Part shown: positions 1-11,244 of the stretch, one piece after another
How positions within the stretch are numbered: the stretch's first letter is position 1
Layout: each line of letters opens with the position of its first letter
Source: Zoroaster sp. YZ-2022
Lineage: Eukaryota; Echinodermata; Asteroidea; Forcipulatida; Zoroasteridae
Assembly: GCA_029582265.1 (NCBI GenBank)
Contig: CM055823.1
Coordinates: 10,266,821-10,330,820 of the forward strand
Direction: 5' to 3'
Length of the DNA: 64,000 bases
Program-made: the position numbers and the translations under genes
The notes under the pieces: model-generated
The model's input: only the letters and a program-made list of their open reading frames with translations
What the model was told of the DNA's origin: nothing
The model's database searches: none

Positions 1-598
1 AGGACTAACTCTTGAGGCGCACTTCCAATTTACAGTACAGTTACAGTGCATATATACTAGAGTGTATAAACCCTGTGCATTTTTCCTACGACATCAAATA
101 ATGTTTTAATGTTTACTTTCAATGTTTCGTGCTTTTGTAGCTAAATTATATGCATTATACACATTGTAAATATTAATTTCTATAGAAAAATTATATATTA
201 TATAAACTGCTTCAATGAGGATGTCAATATGGAATAAATGTCGAATTGAATTGAATTAAATTGCATAATGTGGATCTATATGCACCCCACTAAATAAAAC
301 TCTCATAGAAACCAATGCTAAATACAAAATATTCAATAATCATTAAAAATAAATAATTGGAAGTCCTAAAATTTGTTAAACTAAATGAAAAATATTGATT
401 GATGTCTAACCTTTTATTTTATTTTCACTTTAATCGTGGATTCGGCCAGAGGCCCGTCGAGATTATTCTCATCCCAATAAAAACACCCTCTCACACGAGA
501 GTGAAAATGCCCACGGCTGAAAAGCATCCATTTGGGAGAAAGGTCTTAAATTTAATTGACGATTTTTCTCAGGGCCTAGTGTATCCAAAATAATAAAA
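1..598. other. No gene recognised, AT-rich
   Basis: AT-rich sequence with no convincing coding signal. A 64-codon open frame at 399-593 has no recognisable domain and is within chance expectation. No repeat unit or element end is visible before the minisatellite at 600. Confidence 0.5.
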
Positions 599-599
599 G

Positions 600-905
600 T
601 TGGAAGTCAAGGACCCCAGGTTATGATATTGGAAGCTCAAGGACCCCTAGGTTGTGATAATATTGGAAGTCAAGGAATTTGCCAGGTTGTGGACGATATT
701 GGAAGTCAGTGACCCCAGGTTTGTGATATTGGAAGTCAGTGACCCCAGTTGTGATATTGAAGGTCACCATGACCCCAGGTTGTGATATTGGAAGTCAAGG
801 ACGCCAGGTTATGATATTGGAAGTCAAGGACCCCAGGTTATGATATTGGAAGTCGAGGACCCAGGTTATGATATTGGAAGTCAAGGACCCGAGGTTATGT
901 ATATT
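600..905. repeat. 29-bp minisatellite, about 10 copies
   Basis: A tandem array whose unit reads roughly GGAAGTCAAGGACCCCAGGT followed by TATGATATT. Copies differ by substitutions (AAGG or AGTG, TTATG or TTGTG) and small indels, so it is moderately old. It carries no sensible reading frame. Confidence 0.9.
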
Positions 906-1589
906 GGACCTATTTTTACACAATCCCTCAAATATATCAGCCTCAAATCTTTCTTTTTTGTTTTGGTTTGTTTGTAGTTTTTTGGAAAATGTGAAGACAT
1001 ACAAATTATGATAAACAGCTCTTATTTAGTGGGATCATGCGGCGTCAACAGCTTATGAAAAGTGGGGGGACATGAGCTCCCAATTAGTGATCTGTGTTCT
1101 CTGGGGAGTTATCTAAGGGAGGGGTGTCCCTTCGCTCCTTAGAAAGATTGTTTGCACTAATTAAGGGTGCCAGGGTGCTAAATGGTGCTATATTTTGTTA
1201 AATAATTGTATATTTCTTGAAGAAAAAATATTGAAATTTATACTATTTGTTCAAACTAATCATGCTACACAAAAACTGACACCCCCTGGATACAAAAGCG
1301 ATCATCCGCTCCTGGAATTAAAGGTCCTAGTTCTATTATAATTCCACTGAATGAATTCAGATTATGTCTACTTTTGCCTGTCCCAACATTTGTGTTAGTA
1401 TTTCACATGCTCATCTGAGTCTCAATCTCAATGTTAAACTCGATTGAATGTCTCTTCACCAAAACTGAAGCTCTGTTACATCAAGTTACCAGCATTTTAT
1501 TTTCAGTCTTTTCAGATCGAAATGGCAGCAGTAAGTTAGCGATGAAGATATACCCTCATTACCTGAGTTAGAATTTGCCAAAAATCTGT

Positions 1590-3042
1590 GTACGACTGTC
1601 TACTGATTCTGACAAACTCTTCCGTGGCAATATTCTGTGGGCTTAAGGTGCTTGCCAGCCTATCGCGATGTACATGGCAGATCATGAGGTGGTTAAAGAC
1701 GCGCTGCTGTGTCATAGTGGAACGTAGCCAGGTTTCTCATGCGTCTAAGTGCACTGAATGATCGTTCATGGCTGTGCAACGAACTTGCCGGGAGATAAGC
1801 AGGGAGCCGTAGCAACCGTTCGACTTGAGGGAACGGATTCGACGAACCTCTGGTACCATTTCCATAAAGAATATGTTCTGGTATTCCTCAACTGATGACC
1901 CCTGAACTGGTTTAGGAAGAAGCCGAGTTCTTGCTCTAGAGAATCTGTCAGTTCAGGATACTTGCACGTGAGATTATCTGTGGTTTGAATTGACCCAGTC
2001 AGTAGTACTGGAACTCAAGTCCCTGTATGCTGTGAGGTCGGTGGATGTAAAGTATTCTCAATCACGTTTGAGGATGCGTTTTGTCAATGACTTTGAAGAA
2101 ATCAACCCGGTATATTTCTTCTGCAGAGTTGGCAGATGTACTCTGGAGCAGGCACCATCATCATGTCTATTTGGGACCTTGCAGCTTTCGTGGAAGGGAT
2201 CACAGGTTCTAGATTGCACTGCTGGCGCCTCTGCTCTGCTGCCTCATAGCATTTCCTTGAATTTGTAGGTCACATCGGAGTGATTGGAGACTTTTGATGG
2301 TCACCTCCCAGCAGCAGCAAGCATTCCAGAAACCGTCACTTGTGAACCCTGGAGGCAGGGACGTGCACAGGGTTGGTAGAGGGCCAGGGCTCAGAGTCTG
2401 AAAAGCGGCAGTGTAATTCCATGCGAGCGCGTGTAGCGCGCGAGCTAAAAAAATTGGGCATGTTTATTTATTAATAAAAACGCATAATATGGTTTTTTAA
2501 CATTACAATCAGATCAGATTATGTTGATGACTGGTTTCGGTGACAGCGTGTGCAGCTGGCCTATCAAAGACGTATAGAGCGCGCGGCCATGCGTGAAATC
2601 TAGTTTCGCGGAGGGGCACATGGCACAGGCCCGTGCACAGGAATAGTAAAGGGCATCTCTGCTGACCTACATTTATTCTTATTTTATTCTATCCTGACAT
2701 CCTTTCAACTAGGCAGGGGCAGTCTATGCGCAACAGGAACTTAATAATTCATTCAAAAAAATAAATATATATAAAACCTTGGGCACAAAAGGCACTTTTT
2801 ATACTGAGCAAAAGGGCAGGGGCTCAAGCACCCTTTGGGACCTATGTATGCACGTGCCTGCTGGAGGAGCCTTGTTGAAATTTTCGAGACGGTGGATAAT
2901 GGGGATTGATGCAGAATAAGCCAAGTACACATTTCCTGATGACAAACATTTGTAGAGACCGCTGGCTCGAGATGCAGTATGTTGTCCCTAATTCATTAGC
3001 TTCTTCCTGAAGGGCATCCAACACATCTAAGTAGTTCTCCAA
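1590..3042 (-). pseudogene. hAT transposase C-terminal half, disrupted
   Basis: A hAT transposase would cut and paste the surrounding element as a nuclear dimer. Read on the - strand, the first part (3042-2868) begins MENYLDVLDALQEEANELGT, like the 'NY..LL..LEE' segment of DUF4371/ZMYM-type hAT proteins. After the nested insertion come pieces of the body and then the hallmark C-terminal dimerisation region at about 1780-1640, with HERSFSALRRMRN followed by a MICHVHRDR stretch (family form ERsFSaLrrlK...RL..L...hi.rd). Frames change repeatedly and there are internal stops, so it is dead. The N-terminal BED or TTF zinc finger and most of the catalytic core are not recognisable. It is the relic of the element's own gene. 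Confidence 0.85.
2356..2860. mobile_element. Nested 505-bp non-autonomous TIR element
   Basis: It starts CAGGGACGTGCAC and ends with the inverted form of CAGGCACGTGCAT, and is flanked by CTGGAGG at 2349-2355 and 2861-2867 (7 bp, perhaps 8 with one mismatch). It interrupts the hAT transposase relic; skipping it rejoins the host homology. No coding capacity. TIR and TSD suggest another hAT-type element, younger than its host. Confidence 0.8.
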
Positions 3043-3244
3043 GACAGATTTGCTTTATCGAGTTTGATTCTATTTGAGTCAACCATTGATACAAAAATCA
3101 GTTATATATACTCCATTTTTTAAATTATTGTTCTGAAAAGTGGGGGGACAAACGATATGATATCCCCCACTTTCAAAAAAGAAATGGGGGGGGAGACATG
3201 TCCCCGTCCTGCGATCCACCTATTACGACGCCCATGAGTGGGAT

Positions 3245-3902
3245 GCACCAATGTACATGGAAGCCCACTCGTAAAAAACAATATTTGAATATTAGAAATA
3301 CTTTAGTATTCGCAATAATTATATATGTACATGTACATTTCCGCAATCGTGTGTGAATAATTATTCGCCCTTACACGTATGTGCCCTCAGTGTTAACGAT
3401 CAATCGTACACAGTTCCTGATCAGGGCTGAGCTGGTTTCACTACTGACATTATGTTTTATTTGAGTATCCAAACCATAAAACAACCTTGATTTCCATTGG
3501 AAACTCTATAATATGAATATTTGAAAACTATAATGAGTAAATAAAAGCCAAAGAAGTGTGAATTATGAGCAATGATGGAACTTAATTGTAACAAACCAAC
3601 ATAAGGAAATTCGCATCAATGAATTTATGAAGAAATTCATTAGAATCAAAACACATGGCATTTGGCTGTACTTGTGTAAATATTTTCGCTCGTATGTTGA
3701 ACGTTTTTGTTTCATATTTATATTTTTTATTTTAATATATAATATATTTTGGGAAGGATTGTACAGTAATTTATAATACAAAATACTACAGCACGTAAAT
3801 ACTGTAAATTATCAACTCACGATATTGAACGTTTGAGTAGTTATGTTAAAAAGAATGCCAATACAATCTGTATTGAAAGATCATATCGTTTTTTATATTG
3901 AA
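3245..3902. other. No feature seen, AT-rich
   Basis: AT-rich sequence up to the first assembly gap. Short open frames on both strands lack domains. Nothing supportable. Confidence 0.4.
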
Positions 3903-4402
3903 NNNNNNNNNNNNNNNNNNNNNNNNNNNNNNNNNNNNNNNNNNNNNNNNNNNNNNNNNNNNNNNNNNNNNNNNNNNNNNNNNNNNNNNNNNNNNNNNNN
4001 NNNNNNNNNNNNNNNNNNNNNNNNNNNNNNNNNNNNNNNNNNNNNNNNNNNNNNNNNNNNNNNNNNNNNNNNNNNNNNNNNNNNNNNNNNNNNNNNNNNN
4101 NNNNNNNNNNNNNNNNNNNNNNNNNNNNNNNNNNNNNNNNNNNNNNNNNNNNNNNNNNNNNNNNNNNNNNNNNNNNNNNNNNNNNNNNNNNNNNNNNNNN
4201 NNNNNNNNNNNNNNNNNNNNNNNNNNNNNNNNNNNNNNNNNNNNNNNNNNNNNNNNNNNNNNNNNNNNNNNNNNNNNNNNNNNNNNNNNNNNNNNNNNNN
4301 NNNNNNNNNNNNNNNNNNNNNNNNNNNNNNNNNNNNNNNNNNNNNNNNNNNNNNNNNNNNNNNNNNNNNNNNNNNNNNNNNNNNNNNNNNNNNNNNNNNN
4401 NN
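3903..4402. other. Assembly gap, 500 N
   Basis: A run of exactly 500 N. Open frames crossing it are artefacts of translating N. Confidence 0.99.
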
Positions 4403-4744
4403 AAGTTACACTACAGATGTTCACAAACCGTAACAATTTTATCGCTAGGAGATCAAATGTTTTACTCAGAAGAGACTGTTTATTTGGTTTTCTTTACTCA
4501 CCGCTAGAAGAATGAGTGCAGTCAGGTTGTCTTAACATTAATACATGTACAGTGTACATTGAACCTGTAAAGTTCAGTTGTTTTTTGTGTCTGCTGCATA
4601 AAATACAGTACACACAGTAGTCTTGTGCAAGACCGTTATTATGCGGATCCTAGACTAGTTACACGATCCCGCGCCAGTCTAGTCGTAAATCACCCACCCA
4701 CCCGCTGTACAATTTTGACGATCAGGAAGGGCCGCCGGCCGCTA
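4403..4744. other. No gene; short dispersed motif at 4621
   Basis: No coding signal. Around 4621-4665 there is a short stretch (CTTGTGCAAGACCGTTATTA and following) that recurs in diverged form at about 8671-8705 inside the foldback spacer, followed in both by a TTACACGA word, so it is probably an old repeat fragment. Confidence 0.4.
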
Positions 4745-5047
4745 ATACCAAATGTTCTGACAATTGGTGGCGCCATCACAATTTTTTTATACATTTTGTG
4801 AACGGTGTCGGAGGGCCCGTTTTGCGTGTAGTTGGGATCGGAAATCAAGTCGCCAAATTCGAAGTAAAATTCCGATATTTTAAAATTAAGTCACATTCTT
4901 AAAACCTCGGGAAAATGATTATCAAACATATTTCACATAATTCGGAGAATAAAAGGTAAAACAAAAAAAATTAAGCGGACGAAAAAAAATTTTTTTTCAG
5001 CCGTTTCATTTTGTTTTCGGTACAGCGTCAAACGGCGCACGTATGAC
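4745..5047 (+). repeat. ~300-bp dispersed repeat, copy 1
   Basis: From ATACCAAATGTTCTGACAAT to GGCGCACGTATGAC this stretch matches 22351-22665 in the same orientation, with few substitutions and several small indels. The second copy adjoins the palindromic element at 19.9-23.1 kb. No coding sense; probably part of a transposon. Confidence 0.85.
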
Positions 5048-5276
5048 GAAGAATGCTTACTGATTTGAAGGTAATTTCTTTATTTTCCAAGCAGTTGTGC
5101 TGATTCAATGACAGTGTCAGTGATACTAACGTTTTAGGCCTAGCCCTTATCGGAATTGTGCGCGCAATTAATTATGGGAGTTGGGTTTTGGGAAAAAAGT
5201 TGTAAACAAACGCGCATGTTTGTCATGTTTGTGCACAAAGTCAACAATGGAGGAGAAAGGTGGTCGGAGTAAAATG

Positions 5277-6977
5277 GGTGTGGGTATTTTGCAGAACACG
5301 CGGAACTCTGCAGAACCCTGCGGAACGCATATAAAACAACAAATACAGAGATACATACGCAGTCTAATAAAGAAGAAACCTTCCAAACTTGCTTCCATTT
5401 ACCAATATCTGCAAAATCGGCCCATATTAATAGACTTTTATAGCCTTCAGTCATGTTAATGCTTGCAGAACGCTCTTCGTTTGTTAAATTTGTACTGTTG
5501 TGCAGAACACAGCAGAACACATGCTGTTTGGGGATCTGCCATTTACGAATCGGTGCATGCAGGCACTTCGTTCGTCTCCATCACCCTATTCGAACGGCGT
5601 TAGTTGCCAAAAAAAATTGCGAAGAAAATCGATACAAATCTGCCCAAGCATTGTGGGGTTAGACGAGGTATAAATCTGTCATTCAGTCGTTGTTACGGAG
5701 AGTAAAAAGTTTATAAATGTTTTTCTGTCCACGACGGACAGTTTTTTTTTATATCCTCAACTGCCCATATTTTAATTTTTGTTTGAAAATTCGCCTTTAG
5801 TGTTCTGCAGTTTACCCAGATAGGGGGATGTTTACAGTTGCGGAACGTAGACTAAAACGTTTCCAAATGTTTTTATTTTACTATGATCAGCAGGTGTCTT
5901 ATATCCTCAACTGCCCATGTTTTCATTTTCGTTTGAAAATTCGCATGTTAAGTTTTTTTAATTGTCGGTGATCCGCAGTTTACCCAGTTAGTTATTTGAG
6001 ATCGAGTGTTATGCGTGTTCAGATCGAGTGTAATACGTGCATACAGCACGGCAGTGGGAAAGTACCCGTGAGAGGGGGCATGTTTACAGCTGCAGAACGT
6101 AGACTAAAATATTACCCAATGTTTTTATTTTACCATGGACAAGTTTGTTATATCCTCAACTGCCCATGTTTTCATTTTCGTTAGAAAAATCGCTTGTTAA
6201 GTTTTTGTAATTTTCGGTGTTCCGCAGTTTACCCATTTAGGTATTTCAGATCGAGTGTAATACGTGCATACTGCATGGCAGTGGGAAAGTACTCGTGGGA
6301 GGGGTCGTGTTTACAGCTGCAGAACGTAGACTCCAATATTACCAAATATTTGTATTTTACCATGGACAAGTTTATTATATCCTCAAGTGCCCATGTTTTC
6401 ATTTTCGTTAGAAAAATCGCTTGTTAAGTTTTTGTAATTTTCGGTGTTCCGCAGTTTACCCATTTAGGTATTTCAGATCGAGTGTAATACGTGTAATACG
6501 GGGAGTTGTACCCCCAGTTCTTTTCAGAACTAATTACTACTCAATTGAGATTCTTACATGGTGTCACCGCAATTAGTCTTACTTATCATTCTCACCATGC
6601 AAAGCTACAAGTTTTACGTGCATACTGCATGGCAGTGGGAAAGTACTCGTGGAAGGGGTCATGTTTACAGCTGCAGAACGTAGACTAAAATGTTACCAAA
6701 TGTTTTTATTTTACCATGGACAAGTTTGTTATATCCTCAACTGCCCATGTTTTAATTTTCGTTAGAAAAATCGCTTGTTAAGTTTTTGTAATTTTCGGTG
6801 TTCCGCAGTTTACCCATTTAGGTATTTCAGATCGAGTGTAATACGTGCATACTGCATGGCAGTGGGAAAGTACTCGTGGGAGGGGTCGTGTTTACAGCTG
6901 CAGAACGTAGACTCCAATATTACCAAATATTTGTATTTTACCATGGACAAGTTTATTATATCCTCAAGTGCCCATGT
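5277..6977 (+). repeat. Left arm of foldback element
   Basis: The outer segment 5281-5720 is non-repetitive and matches 11229-10800 inverted. Then come diverged and finally regular ~228-bp units, each with TTTACAGCTGCAGAACGTAG (about 6081, 6309, 6665 and 6899; a diverged one at 5830), a CCATGG and a TTCCGCAGTTTACCCA word. Open frames here repeat with the unit and are not genes. Confidence 0.9.
6494..6614. mobile_element. 121-bp insertion in a subrepeat
   Basis: One left-arm subrepeat is interrupted after TACGTG (6488-6493), and the unit resumes after a second TACGTG (6615-6620). The insert starts TAATACGGGGAGTTG and contains CACCATGCAAAGCTACAA, a word nearly repeated at 14185-14202 upstream of the zinc-finger gene. 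It looks like a very short MITE with a 6-bp TSD. Confidence 0.65.
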
Positions 6978-7389
6978 TTGGATCACTTAACCAGCATTCT
7001 GAAACACCTATAACTGAAAAATATAAATTGGGCAAATAAATAAATTGATGAATAGCATGGGCATTTATAGGAAGACTACGTGCATTTGTGGTCTAGTATT
7101 AAATAGTTTTACAGTTGACTTGCGCAATATTTGATTATTTAAAAATTTTACTCGACAGTGATCATGATAGTAATAACAATTTCTTTCTTGTTCAATGAAT
7201 TTTTTTTCATAGAAGTTTTGTTTAAATGATCCACTTGTCAAATACAAATTAGTAATATAAATAAATAAAAAAACTACTATTCATAATGCTGTCCAATCAA
7301 GTTTTCAACTTTTCTTATATTTCTGCAGTGGGATGTATGTGAAAGAACCGCGGTGTACTTGTACATATTTAGCAAAATTGGTGTTGTCG

Positions 7390-8170
7390 GGTGCATTATT
7401 ATTTTTTTCTCTCTGATGGAGCAAAAAGCTCCTTTTATTTCTCATTCACATATTTACAATTAACAATCAATTAATCACAAACAAATAAAGGAACGTATTT
7501 ACAAAACTCGGATTAAAATAAAAAATAAACATTCAAATAAGCCAAAAGGGAGAACAATAAAAATATGTTATACACACATACGTATATGAAAGAAAAACGA
7601 TCCTGTTTAGAAATTAAAAACAATTTATCCCCTTCAAAGTAACATAAGGCTTTATTCTCCGTCGCTGATCCTAGCTCGCTCCGTGTGAATTTGCCTCTTG
7701 ACGCTTCTTTTGTATCTCTCTAGGATATGAAAACGCCCAGTTTGGCACTCCCATTAACTAATTCACATCTTATAGCCCAGATAATACGGTGCAGCCTAGC
7801 GACTAGTAACAATGGCACATCACACATCTGTTTTCCATGCCCTAAGATTCTATTACAATCATTTAAGAAAAACAAACTCTTACCTGTATATTTGTTTTAC
7901 ATAAATTCTCTTCGAAAAGCCAAGCTTCTAAATGTTTAGAACAATAAATAAAAAGATGTTCAATACTTTCCTTTTCTACGCTACTCAATGGACATTGATC
8001 ATTATGAGTAATCTTCATTTTGTACAAAATGTCTTTGGTAGGCAAAATTCTATGTTTTAACCTGTACTAATGGTCTTTATCTCCATTGTCTAAAATATTA
8101 CTTTGAACCTTCTTCCAAATACTTTCCCAATTGAATTTGGTGCTACGGTTAAATATTATGTTGTCAATAA
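7390..8170 (-). pseudogene. LINE fragment, 3' end of reverse-transcriptase ORF
   Basis: On the - strand, 8045-7863 contains MPTKDILYKMKITHNDQCPL followed by an IEHLFIYC segment. This is the zinc-binding 'RVT' tail found after the reverse-transcriptase domain of non-LTR retrotransposons (family form lPT.d.L.km.i...CplC...EtieHlF..C). Downstream pieces in other frames continue the tail down to about 7420. The reverse-transcriptase core is absent and frameshifts are present, so it is a dead 5'-truncated copy within the foldback spacer. Confidence 0.75.
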
Positions 8171-8849
8171 AAACAAACAAGGAAGCCATAAATACCCTTG
8201 TCACAATACGCTAAACGCATAACACATCTGTACAAAACTGCACTCCATTAACCATATAATACCAATAACCAACAAATTTACACATTGAACTATTATTAAT
8301 GGCAAGGCACTCAGTATCAGTCCAGCGCCCTGGCGCTCGCAGGCCACGAAAAACCACATTTTGGTAGTGAAAAATGTGGATGCGTCTTGTATTTACTACT
8401 GATGGCACTATATTGTTTTACTGCCCATTAATATTGTGCCTATTCACCACTACATGTACATATAGGTCAATGGTCACTCCTTTGTTTGAGAACCTTCCAA
8501 TATGGCAGCTCTCTGTGTGCAATTATCATGTCATTAATATATTGTAATAGATGTAATAATTGCATCGGGGATAAATTATATTAATTTAGTTTTACCCTTA
8601 CACAACAAAAATAATACACCACACGTCCAAGGATAACGATTGAGGGCGCATTCCCTTTGTCCTAGTCTTGGTGCAAGACGTTATTATGCGGTTTCTTGTT
8701 ACACGACTACCTTTGTCCTTGCGAATTAATTAATTCGTGGGCGGGAGGGATATGAAGGGAAAATAGAAAGCAAGGTTTAATTGCTGAACAGAGAAGGAAG
8801 AATTGACAGTAGGACAATGTTTATACGTGGCATGGAGTGAATACTAACA

Positions 8850-9235
8850 AAAGATGTTACGTACGGTATATTGCTCACTGAGCGTGCATGTCGTTCGCGT
8901 AACGAAAACAAGCTCCTGCTTACATCACGGACATGATCAAGTTAGTCCTCAACAGAGACGACTTCAATCTTCCTCCGTTCACTTAACTATGTCGAGCCAA
9001 GAACATATTGCTTATCTTTTGCTGACCGAGCATTCTCCGTCTATGGCCCAAAAATCTGAAACAAGCTTCCGTTTCACACCAGAGACGCCAGATGATTCCA
9101 TACTTTTAAGTCACCCCTGGAAGCTCACCTGATGCAGGACGTTTATTAATAAACTAAATTCTGTGCCTCAGCGCCTAGAGCAAACTATTGATTTGTGTGC
9201 TTTATAAATTTATTTTGATTGATGGATTGGTCAGA
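8850..9235 (+). pseudogene. LINE C-terminal fragment (CR1/L2/Jockey-like)
   Basis: Fragments in shifting frames on the + strand resemble the common LINE carboxyl end: a 'SFS.YGPK.WNKLPFHTRD' type stretch spread over about 9005-9090, then a 'FKS.L..HLF' type end near 9105-9140. The 92-codon open frame at 8854-9132 runs in a different frame over most of it. A copy this short and broken cannot be placed in a clade. Confidence 0.5.
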
Positions 9236-9254
9236 ACCACCTCTTTGGTAAAAT

Positions 9255-11234
9255 TTCAACCTACGTTCTGCAGCTGTAAACATAACCCCTCCCACGAGTA
9301 CTTTCCCACTGTCATGCAGTACACACGTATTACACTCGATCTGAAATACCTAAATGGGTAAACTGCGCAACACCGAAAATTACAAAAACTTAACAAGCGA
9401 TTTTTCTAACGAAAATGAAAACATGGGCAGTTGAGGATATAACAACTTGTCCATGGTAAAATAAAAACATTTGGTAACATTTTAGTCTACGTTCTGCAGC
9501 TGTAAACATGTCCCCTCCCACGAGTACTTTCCCACTGCCATGCAGTATGCACGTGTTACACTCAATCTCAAATACCTAAATGGGTAAACTGCGGAACACT
9601 AACAATTATAATACTTTAACAGTCGATTTTTTTAAATAAAATAAAAACATGGGCAGTTGAGGATATAACAAACTTGTCCATTGTAAAATAAAAATATTTG
9701 GTAATATTGGAGTCTACGTTCTGCAGCTGTAAACATGCCCCCTCCTACGAGTACTTTCCCACTGCCATGCAGTATGCACGTTTTACACTCGATCTGAAAT
9801 ACCTAACTGGGTAAACTGCGGAACACTAACAATTATAATACTTTAACAGTCGATTTTTTTAAATAAAATAAAAACATGGGCAGTTGAGGATATAACAAAT
9901 TTGTCCATTGTAAAATAAAAATATTTGGTAATATTGGAGTCTACGTTCTGCAGCTGTAAACACGACCCCTCCTACGAGTACTTTCACACTGCCATGCAGT
10001 ATGCACGTATTACACTCGATCTGAAATACCTAACTGGGTAAACTGCGGAACATTAACAATTATAATACTTTAACAGTCGATTTTTTAAAATAAAATAAAA
10101 ACATGGGCACTTGAGGATATAATAAACTTGTCCATGGTAAAATACAAATATTTGGTAATATTGGAGTCTACGTTCTGCAGCTGTAAACACGACCCCTCCC
10201 ACGAGTACTTTCCCACTGCCATGCAGTATGCACGTGTTACACTCAATCTCAAATACCTAAATGGGTAAACTGCGGAACACTAACAGTTTTAAAACCTTAA
10301 CAGGCAATTTTTCTAACGAAAATGAAAACATGGGCAGTTGAGGATATAACAAACTTGTCCATGGTAAAATAAAAACATTGGGTAATATTTTAGTCTACGT
10401 TCTGCAGCTGTAAACATGCCCCTCTCACGGGTACTTTCCCACTGCCGTGCTGTATGCACGTATTACACTCGATCTGAACAAGCATAACACTCGATCTCAA
10501 ATAACTAACTGGGTAAACTGCGGATCACCGACAATTAAAAAACCTTAACATGCGAATTTTCAAACGAAAATGAAAACATGGGCAGTTGAGGATATAAGAC
10601 ACCTGCTGATCATAGTAAAATAAAAACATTTGGAAACGTTTTAGTCTACGTTCCGCAACTGTAAACATCCCCCTATCTGGGTAAACTGCAGAACACTAAA
10701 AATTTAAAAACCAAAGGCGAATTTTCAAACAAAAATTTAAATATGGGCATTTGAGGATATAAAAAAAAATTGTCCGTCATGGACAGAAAAACATTTATAA
10801 ACTTGTTACTCTCCGTAACAACGACTGAATGACAGATTTATACCTCGTCTAACCCCACAATGCTTGGGCAGATTTTGTATCGATTTTCTTCGCAAATATT
10901 TGGCAATTAACGCCGTTCGAATAGGGTGATGGAGACGAACGAAGTGCCTGCATGCACCGATTCGTAAATGGCAGATCCCCAAACAGCATGTGTTCTGCTG
11001 TGTTCTGCACAACAGTACAAATTTAACAAACGAAGAGCGTTCTGCAAGCATTAACATGACTGAAGGCTATAAAAGTCTATTAATATGGGCCGATTTTGCA
11101 GATATTGGTAAATGGAAGCAAGTTTGGAAGGTTTCTTCTTTATTAGGCTGCGTATGTATCTCTGTATTTGTTGTTTTATATGCGTTCCGCAGGGTTCTGC
11201 AGAGTTCCGCGTGTTCTGCAAAATACCCATTGCC
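9255..11234 (-). repeat. Right arm of foldback element
   Basis: Reverse complement of the left arm but longer. CTGCAGCTGTAAACA words recur at about 9269, 9496, 9719, 9947, 10175 and 10405, with a diverged one at 10648, giving a period of 226-230 bp. The outer segment 10800-11230 mirrors 5720-5281 almost base for base. Confidence 0.9.
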
Positions 11235-11244
11235 GAGTAAAATG

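Larger units (their letters stand above)
1036..3236 (-). mobile_element. hAT DNA transposon, decayed, with 8-bp target duplication
   Basis: The element is bounded by short imperfect inverted ends: CATGCGGCGTC at the left and, on the opposite strand, CATGGGCGTC at the right. Both ends also share GGGGACATG a little further in. The flanks carry an exact 8-bp direct repeat AGTGGGAT (1028-1035 and 3237-3244), the length expected for hAT. The interior on the - strand encodes a broken hAT transposase, and a second element (2356-2860) has landed inside it. The G-rich 'GTGGGGGGACATG' subterminal tract is common in invertebrate hATs. Boundaries were found by eye. Confidence 0.85.
5277..11234. mobile_element. 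Giant foldback transposon, 5.96 kb, 10-bp TSD
   Basis: Two long arms are reverse complements of each other: 5277-6977 and 9255-11234. Their outer ~450 bp are nearly identical and carry GCAGAACACGCGGAACTCTG-type words; the inner parts consist of ~228-bp subrepeats, about five in the left arm and seven in the right. The tips read GG(n)TGGGTATTTTGCAG inward from each side. The flanks share GAGTAAAATG (5267-5276 and 11235-11244), a 10-bp duplication of the size made by Mutator-like and Foldback transposases. The 2.28-kb spacer holds two unrelated LINE fragments and no transposase, so the element is non-autonomous. The right-hand target lies in the tip of a MITE. Confidence 0.85.

Noticed and set aside
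3843..4515. Open frames of about 200 codons across the first N run
   Set aside because: They consist almost entirely of translated N and are artefacts of the gap.
5140..5662. Frames on both strands duplicated at 10806-11283
   Set aside because: They repeat because the foldback arms are identical DNA. Frames on both strands and no domain argue against coding.
5996..6990. Several similar frames containing VGKYSWEGSCLQLQNVD
   Set aside because: They reflect the 228-bp subrepeat, not a gene family.
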